Below are positions 59,697 to 64,000 of a DNA stretch of 64,000 nt, in pieces. The position numbers were made by a program, and so were the translations under genes. The stretch lies in contig NZ_BCPT01000002.1 of NCBI RefSeq assembly GCF_001544095.1, positions 62,001 through 126,000 on the forward strand, given 5' to 3'. The notes beneath the pieces were generated by a model. The model worked only from the letters and a program-made list of their open reading frames with translations. It was not told where the DNA came from and did not search any database. Source of the DNA: Enterococcus casseliflavus NBRC 100478. Lineage in GTDB: Bacteria; Bacillota; Bacilli; Lactobacillales; Enterococcaceae. Each line of letters opens with the position of its first letter. Positions within the stretch are counted from its first letter, which is position 1.

Positions 59697-59723
59697 AAAA
59701 AAAGGAGTGGATCGCTCCACTCC
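59697..59723 (-). terminator. Terminator of the esterase gene
   Basis: GGAGTGGA-GCGA-TCCACTCC hairpin on the minus strand with a following T7, about 60 bases after the esterase stop codon. Confidence 0.8.
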
Positions 59724-59780
59724 ATACATCCTTTTCTGTCTCAGAACACCGCATAAAAAGAAGCTTCTTTTGACGGTTTT

Positions 59781-60740
59781 TTATTCTGCGGGGACATTTT
59801 TTTCCGTCAGCCATCCGACAGCCAGTGTCATGGCCGCTCGTGCGGCTTGGGTCTGATCCATCGCATTGACCATCACAAAATCATGGATGATCCCTTGCAT
59901 CCGTGCTTGGGTGACTTCCACGCCAGCTGCTCGTAAATGCTGCGCATAGGCTTCCCCTTCATCCCGCAAGACATCTGCTTCGCCTGTAATGATCAACGCT
60001 GGCGGAAGATCGGCTAACTCCTCTTTGGTCGCGCGTAGTGGAGAAGCAGTCATTTGATCCCGCTGTGTTTCATCCGTCGTGTATTGATCCCAGAACCATT
60101 GCATCCCTTCTTTGGTCAGAAAATAATTTTCACCGAATGCTTCATACGAAGGCGTATCAAAGCGGGCATCTGTCACAGGATAGAACAATAATTGCTGTGC
60201 GATCGGAATGCCGCCACGGGCTTTCGTCAACAAGGTCATAACCGTCGCCATGTTCCCACCTACGGAATCGCCAGCCACGGTCAAACGGCTAAGGTCTAAG
60301 TCTTTGACATCGACAAATCCTGGTAATTGCTGCAAGACCGCATAATTTTGTTCGATCGCCGTTGGGTATTTTGCTTCTGGTGAACGACTATATTCAGGAA
60401 AAATGACGATCGAGTTGGTTCGTACCGCCAATTCACGGATCAATTTATCATGAGTCGCGGCACTGCCGAAGACCCAGCCCGCGCCATGGAGATAATAAAT
60501 GACAGGAAGAATCGCATGATTTCCTTCAGGACGAACAAAACGAACATTGATGCTCCCCCATTCGCCTGTATCTACGGTCTGATCTTCTATCTCAACCGCC
60601 AATTTATTGACGGGTGACTCTTGGACTTGTTCCAATAGTGCGCGCCCTTCTTCTGGCGGTAATTCATAGATCCGTGGGTGCGGTGCATTTGCCTCACTAA
60701 ATTCAACGGCTGCTTTTTCCAACGAAATTCTATCTGTCAT
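59781..60740 (-). CDS. HSL-type alpha/beta hydrolase (esterase)
   Basis: 319-residue esterase of the hormone-sensitive lipase group. Oxyanion motif YLHGAGWVFG (usually HGGG), nucleophile Ser in VAGDSVGGNMA, Asp in ITGEADVLRDEGEAY and His in IIHDFVMVN. No signal peptide. AAAAGGAG precedes the ATG. It probably hydrolyses short acyl esters or acylated sugars; substrate unknown. Monocistronic. Confidence 0.9.
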   Translation of the reverse strand: MTDRISLEKAAVEFSEANAPHPRIYELPPEEGRALLEQVQESPVNKLAVEIEDQTVDTGEWGSINVRFVRPEGNHAILPVIYYLHGAGWVFGSAATHDKLIRELAVRTNSIVIFPEYSRSPEAKYPTAIEQNYAVLQQLPGFVDVKDLDLSRLTVAGDSVGGNMATVMTLLTKARGGIPIAQQLLFYPVTDARFDTPSYEAFGENYFLTKEGMQWFWDQYTTDETQRDQMTASPLRATKEELADLPPALIITGEADVLRDEGEAYAQHLRAAGVEVTQARMQGIIHDFVMVNAMDQTQAARAAMTLAVGWLTEKNVPAE

Positions 60741-60873
60741 ACGATTCTCTCCTTTTGTTTGAAATCGTTCGTGTTGAACTTAAGGGTACCACCAAGTCAT
60801 TCTGATGCAAAGAATCTTGCTTCCTTCTGCTTCCAGGTATTTTGTTCGACAAAAAAGGTGGTTTTTGCACTCT

Positions 60874-60900
60874 TAACTGCCTTGCCTTCATCACCGATAA
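60874..60900 (+). promoter_or_regulatory. Sigma-D/sigma-28-like promoter
   Basis: TAAC, 15 bases, then ACCGATAA: each half differs by one base from the motility promoter consensus TAAA-N15-GCCGATAA. It lies 58 bases upstream of the PAS/chemoreceptor-like gene, a typical target of this sigma factor. Confidence 0.6.
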
Positions 60901-60958
60901 CTGTAAGACACTCGCTGTGTAAACTTCCAAAAAAACTGAAAGGCGTAGGTAAGTACGT

Positions 60959-61885
60959 ATGAAATTAACATTAGATGAAACACAAAATAACCGTCTGCTC
61001 GCTGCTATTTTTCAAGAACTCGCTGTCATAGTCTTTGATCCGCAAAAAGAAGTTGTTTTCGCCAATGCCAACATGACGGATATCCTAGGTTATAGCCAAG
61101 AAGAAATCATTGGCTTGCCGCATCGGACCTTTTGTTTTGACCATTATGCTGCCAGTACGGATTACCAAACTTTCTGGAATCAACTGCTTTACTCAAAGCA
61201 ACGGTTTCAAGACAAAATCATTCGGAAAAACAAACAAGGAGAAAAACTGATTTTAGAAGGGATTTACTTCCCCGTCCTCGATGAGCAGCAAGAAGTCGTT
61301 AACGTCGTCAAAATCGCTTTTGACATTACCCAAAGAGAACAAGCCTTAGCGGTCACTATCAAAAAAGTGCAAGAAAGTGCGGCTTCCCTGACACGACTTT
61401 CTGCCAACGGACACCAGCAAGTCGATCATTTGTCAGAGAACTTGGCGCAAGTCAAACAGCTGTCTGATCAAAATCAAGCAACGACCCATGCCTTAGAAAT
61501 GGATAGCCAACAGGTGACAGCGGTGCTGCATGACATCGACCGCATTGCGCAACAAACCAAACTACTGTCCTTCAATGCTTCCATCGAAACGGCACGGATC
61601 GGCGAACAGGCAGCTGGCTTTCGGGTGGTTGCGGATGAAATGCAAAAATTAGCTGAACAGACCAAGCAGTTGACCCAAACCATTGCCGCAACCATGCAAG
61701 CCATCAACCAACAAGCCTTAGTCGTGTTAGATAGTGCCGATTCGACGACCATGAAAATCAGTGATTCGCAAAAAAGCCTCGCTGCCGTTTTGCATTCTTA
61801 CGACACGCTGCGAACGACGGCCAGTCTTTTAAACGATGAAGCCGAGTATTTATCAGAAACCAACGACGCTGAGTTGGAAACCTAG
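60959..61885 (+). CDS. Cytoplasmic PAS domain plus chemoreceptor signalling domain protein
   Basis: 308 residues. PAS domain at about 12-130 (FANANMTDILGYSQEEIIGL; NVVKIAFDITQRE), then a coiled-coil and a short MCP signalling domain (about 140-300). The hairpin region is IDRIAQQTKLLSFNASIETARIG...GFRVVADEMQKLAEQT, where the usual TNLLALNA reads TKLLSFNA. No membrane segment, so it is a soluble sensor likely feeding the CheA/CheW pathway, for example for redox or energy taxis. A sigma-D-like promoter precedes it, consistent with a motile enterococcus. No conserved methylation sites are obvious. Confidence 0.88.
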   Translation: MKLTLDETQNNRLLAAIFQELAVIVFDPQKEVVFANANMTDILGYSQEEIIGLPHRTFCFDHYAASTDYQTFWNQLLYSKQRFQDKIIRKNKQGEKLILEGIYFPVLDEQQEVVNVVKIAFDITQREQALAVTIKKVQESAASLTRLSANGHQQVDHLSENLAQVKQLSDQNQATTHALEMDSQQVTAVLHDIDRIAQQTKLLSFNASIETARIGEQAAGFRVVADEMQKLAEQTKQLTQTIAATMQAINQQALVVLDSADSTTMKISDSQKSLAAVLHSYDTLRTTASLLNDEAEYLSETNDAELET

Positions 61886-61904
61886 AAACCAAATGAATAA
61901 AAAA

Positions 61905-61940
61905 AGAGCGCCGCTGTTTGCGACGCTCTCTTTGTTTTTT
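61905..61940 (+). terminator. Terminator after the PAS/MCP gene
   Basis: AGAGCGCCGC-TGTTT-GCGACGCTCT stem with one mismatch, flanked by an A-run and a TTTGTTTTTTT tail. Confidence 0.8.
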
Positions 61941-61985
61941 TGACCAATAAATTGATTCCCTATTTGATTTCATCGATACTCAGCA

Positions 61986-62759
61986 CTAGCCAGCCTCCCA
62001 CTCTTGCAACAACTGCTGTAATTCTTGCAAAAATGATTGGGTCGCAAAGCCCAATGCTTGAAGAGGAACACGATATTCCTGTTGAACCACCAAAAAACTG
62101 CCAAAGATTTTATGTTGGAACGAAAAGGAAAGAGTTTTCCAAATACTCCACGAAAAACTGGCTATTCGTTTTTCTTTCTTTTCGTACGTGCACAAATACA
62201 CTCGCTCGATACCAAAAAGTAGCCCCGCATTCGCTTTCTTGCCAGTCATCTGTGCCGTTAGCAGTGCCAGAGGCGTCTCCGTTTCAGGCACTTGAAAACT
62301 GGTAAGGACTTGTCTTTGCCATTGCCGTGGCAGCACTTGTCTTTCCCCAGAAAAATAGAACAAAAAATCTTGCTCTTGCAAAAAAGCATTCAAACGAGTT
62401 TGCCGCTCCTTGACTGGATCGCGTGGCGCCTGCTGAATCAAAGACGTCTGATTCATTGCCGATTGCTTTGACTGCTTGTGATCACTTGAACCCCCTGCCG
62501 CTGAGGAGTTTCCTAGGGGAAGAGGATCCATCGTTTGGTTGGCAGCAGCTGATTGACTGATTTTCTTCAGCAAAAAAGCAAGATGCGTCAACGAAAGCTG
62601 TTTTGCTGTCATAGGATTGGCATGCGGCCTTTTGGTAGGATCGAAAGATTGTTTGATCACCATTTTCCCACGACAATACAGACAAATCGCCGTGCCAGCG
62701 TCCCAGTTGACTTCTAGTTCTCCTAGGCAGTGGGGGCATTGAATCGGAATAATATCCAT
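61986..62759 (-). CDS. Zinc-ribbon protein of unknown function
   Basis: 257 residues. An N-terminal zinc ribbon (CPHCLGELEVNWDAGTAICLYC, two Cys pairs spaced by 18 residues) is followed by a low-complexity Ser/Gln/Asn linker (about 75-125) and a C-terminal alpha/beta domain (about 130-255; KKANAGLLFGIERVYLC). No membrane span. ATG follows AAAGGAT. It begins 4 bases after a membrane-protein gene and clearly forms an operon with it. Zinc-ribbon/membrane pairs like this are common in Firmicutes without known role. Confidence 0.65.
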   Translation of the reverse strand: MDIIPIQCPHCLGELEVNWDAGTAICLYCRGKMVIKQSFDPTKRPHANPMTAKQLSLTHLAFLLKKISQSAAANQTMDPLPLGNSSAAGGSSDHKQSKQSAMNQTSLIQQAPRDPVKERQTRLNAFLQEQDFLFYFSGERQVLPRQWQRQVLTSFQVPETETPLALLTAQMTGKKANAGLLFGIERVYLCTYEKKEKRIASFSWSIWKTLSFSFQHKIFGSFLVVQQEYRVPLQALGFATQSFLQELQQLLQEWEAG

Positions 62760-62763
62760 TGAA

Positions 62764-64000
62764 TTATCCTTTCGTTTCGATACAGGCATCGGAGCTATCC
62801 GTTGTAAAGATACGGATCGTATTCCAGCTGACAAACGCCAGCAACACTAGCAGCGATAAGCCATAAAAATCAAAATACCAAGTCAGGATTGCTAAAAAAA
62901 GAATCAAGGCAAATTCATACGCCATGTTTTCCAGACCGCTGTAAAATACTGTCTTTCGGACGAGTTTCTTCCTACGGGCTTCAAAAGCTTTCTTCACAGC
63001 AGCCGTTGATCCATCCGACTGACTCAACGCCTGAGAAAGTTCTGCTTTGAATCTTCCGTACTCTGAGAAAAACTTGACCTCTGGTACGAGCAAGAAATAC
63101 CAAGTCGCAAGACAAGCAATCAGCAAGATGACCGCTGAAGCGAGCAGACTAAAGGCAACAGCAGGCATTAAAAAGCCACCAAAAAGAACATTTAAAAGGG
63201 TCCCTGAAATTATTCCGAATGAAAAAAAGGTATAGCAGAACTGCCAAAGGACACTACTGGTTTTGGAAAAACTTTTCTTCACTTGCACCAGCTGCTCACA
63301 TTCAGGAAGCTGGGTTGGAAAGAGACGTTCAGCATCGGTGCCATCAGCCACGAAAGAATAGGTTTGGTTTCCGTACTTGAATTCGCCAATGTAATAAGGA
63401 AAATACAGTTTTTCCGTATCACATTGTTTCGGAAAAAGAGTCAGTTGAACCTCATTAGCAACATCTGATCCCACCAAATGGTCTTTGGCTTTTGCTTCGA
63501 AGACTTCCAATAGATGGGTATCAGAGAGTGCCGCTTCTCTGGAAATATCAAAGGGTAGCACCTGAACGTCTTGGCTAAGTGCCGAAAACTGCTGCATATC
63601 CGTGCAATAGGCGGCTCCTTTTTGAAGATGCAGCGGCAGCTTACCATTGATACTGTAATCCGCTTCTTTTTGGGTATCCGTAGGGAAATATTCATTGAAA
63701 ACCGTTGTGTTCCCGCTGTTATGTAAAGAAATGTCGGCAGTAATGCGCCCACTCTCCCTCTGCTGTTCCTCGTAGACATAGCTCCCTCTCACTTGCGCAT
63801 CATAAGCAATTTGAAAATAATACATCGGGATAAATACACGTTTTAGATGAACCATCTCTAGCTCAAAAAAGATACTTTCCGAGATGGTGTCTTGCCAGGC
63901 TAGTTTATTTTTCAACGCAGCTTCACATGCCTTTTCATCATAGGCAAACGGATAAAATCCTTCTTTGACGGTCCCTTGAATGCGTGGCAACTCTTTCAGC
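62764..64000 (-). CDS. Membrane protein of unknown function, partial (N-terminus outside window)
   Basis: At least 412 codons are visible; the frame is open to the right edge (LKELPRIQGTVKEGFYPF...), so the start lies outside. The visible part has a beta-rich domain (about 50-255) without signal sequence, then two hydrophobic pairs (FFSFGIISGTLLNVLFGGFL; AVAFSLLASAVILLIACLATWYFLLV) with a basic cytoplasmic loop, and two more C-terminal spans. Similar proteins often begin with a zinc ribbon, which cannot be checked here. Coupled to the zinc-ribbon protein downstream. Confidence 0.6.
   Translation of the reverse strand, partial: LKELPRIQGTVKEGFYPFAYDEKACEAALKNKLAWQDTISESIFFELEMVHLKRVFIPMYYFQIAYDAQVRGSYVYEEQQRESGRITADISLHNSGNTTVFNEYFPTDTQKEADYSINGKLPLHLQKGAAYCTDMQQFSALSQDVQVLPFDISREAALSDTHLLEVFEAKAKDHLVGSDVANEVQLTLFPKQCDTEKLYFPYYIGEFKYGNQTYSFVADGTDAERLFPTQLPECEQLVQVKKSFSKTSSVLWQFCYTFFSFGIISGTLLNVLFGGFLMPAVAFSLLASAVILLIACLATWYFLLVPEVKFFSEYGRFKAELSQALSQSDGSTAAVKKAFEARRKKLVRKTVFYSGLENMAYEFALILFLAILTWYFDFYGLSLLVLLAFVSWNTIRIFTTDSSDACIETKG

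Overview
The window looks like low-to-moderate GC Firmicute chromosome, most probably a motile, yellow-pigmented enterococcus of the Enterococcus casseliflavus/gallinarum group. The reasons are several: Enterococcus-like core genes (guaA, coaA, pdp-deoC-cdd), many mannose-family PTS loci, Mga-type regulators, an acetoin pathway, a chemotaxis-type signalling protein behind a sigma-D-like promoter, and homologues of the staphyloxanthin genes crtO, crtP and crtQ. The species is an inference; no rRNA or tRNA gene is visible.

Layout. 1-7.6 kb (minus strand): a nucleoside salvage operon, pdp-deoC-cdd-nupN-nupO-nupP, with a LacI-type regulator upstream and a promoter carrying a palindromic operator and a catabolite-repression (cre) site. 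7.8-11.4 kb: YbxB-type methyltransferase, pantothenate kinase and GMP synthase. 11.3-15.8 kb: an AT-rich, decaying integrative element at the 3' end of guaA, bounded by a 13-bp near-repeat. It holds a truncated integrase, two small genes with in-frame stops, a truncated phosphoesterase, an HD hydrolase, a strong three-way-junction inverted repeat and a compact three-gene cassette of unknown function. 15.9-17.9 kb: a lone 665-residue protein with a PD-(D/E)XK nuclease-like motif. 18.3 kb: a second methyltransferase.

19.3-35.6 kb is a carbohydrate region with two mannose-family PTS systems. The first (IIAB-IIC-IID) lies with a GntR regulator, a GH35 beta-galactosidase, a GH88 unsaturated glucuronyl hydrolase, a discoidin-like protein and a DUF2264-like protein. 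The four relevant promoters share a TTAAC-NN-GTTAA-type operator. The second (IIA-YajC-IIB-IIC-IID) lies with another GntR regulator, AgaS and LacD, with its own TGGT-N4-ACCA operator. Together they fit import and breakdown of host-type amino-sugar/uronic-acid oligosaccharides such as glycosaminoglycan disaccharides or Gal-GalNAc glycans. 36-41 kb is a DeoR-regulated PTS operon with AlsE, RpiB and a TIM-barrel isomerase, suggesting D-allose or D-allulose use.

41.2-44.9 kb is a MhqR-like quinone/catechol stress operon (MarR, two ring-cleaving dioxygenase-like proteins, a flavin reductase-like protein, a hydrolase). 45.1-46.2 kb holds an Ada-type alkylation repair gene split in frame by a single TAG. 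46.4-49.6 kb is crtP-crtQ-crtO, the late steps of C30 carotenoid ester synthesis, without crtM/crtN nearby. 50-57 kb has two Mga-like paralogues of identical length flanking a secreted two-domain peptidoglycan hydrolase, with a LacI-family remnant. 57-64 kb has alsS-alsD (acetoin), an HSL-type esterase, a PAS plus chemoreceptor-signalling protein, and a zinc-ribbon/membrane protein pair, the last cut by the window edge.
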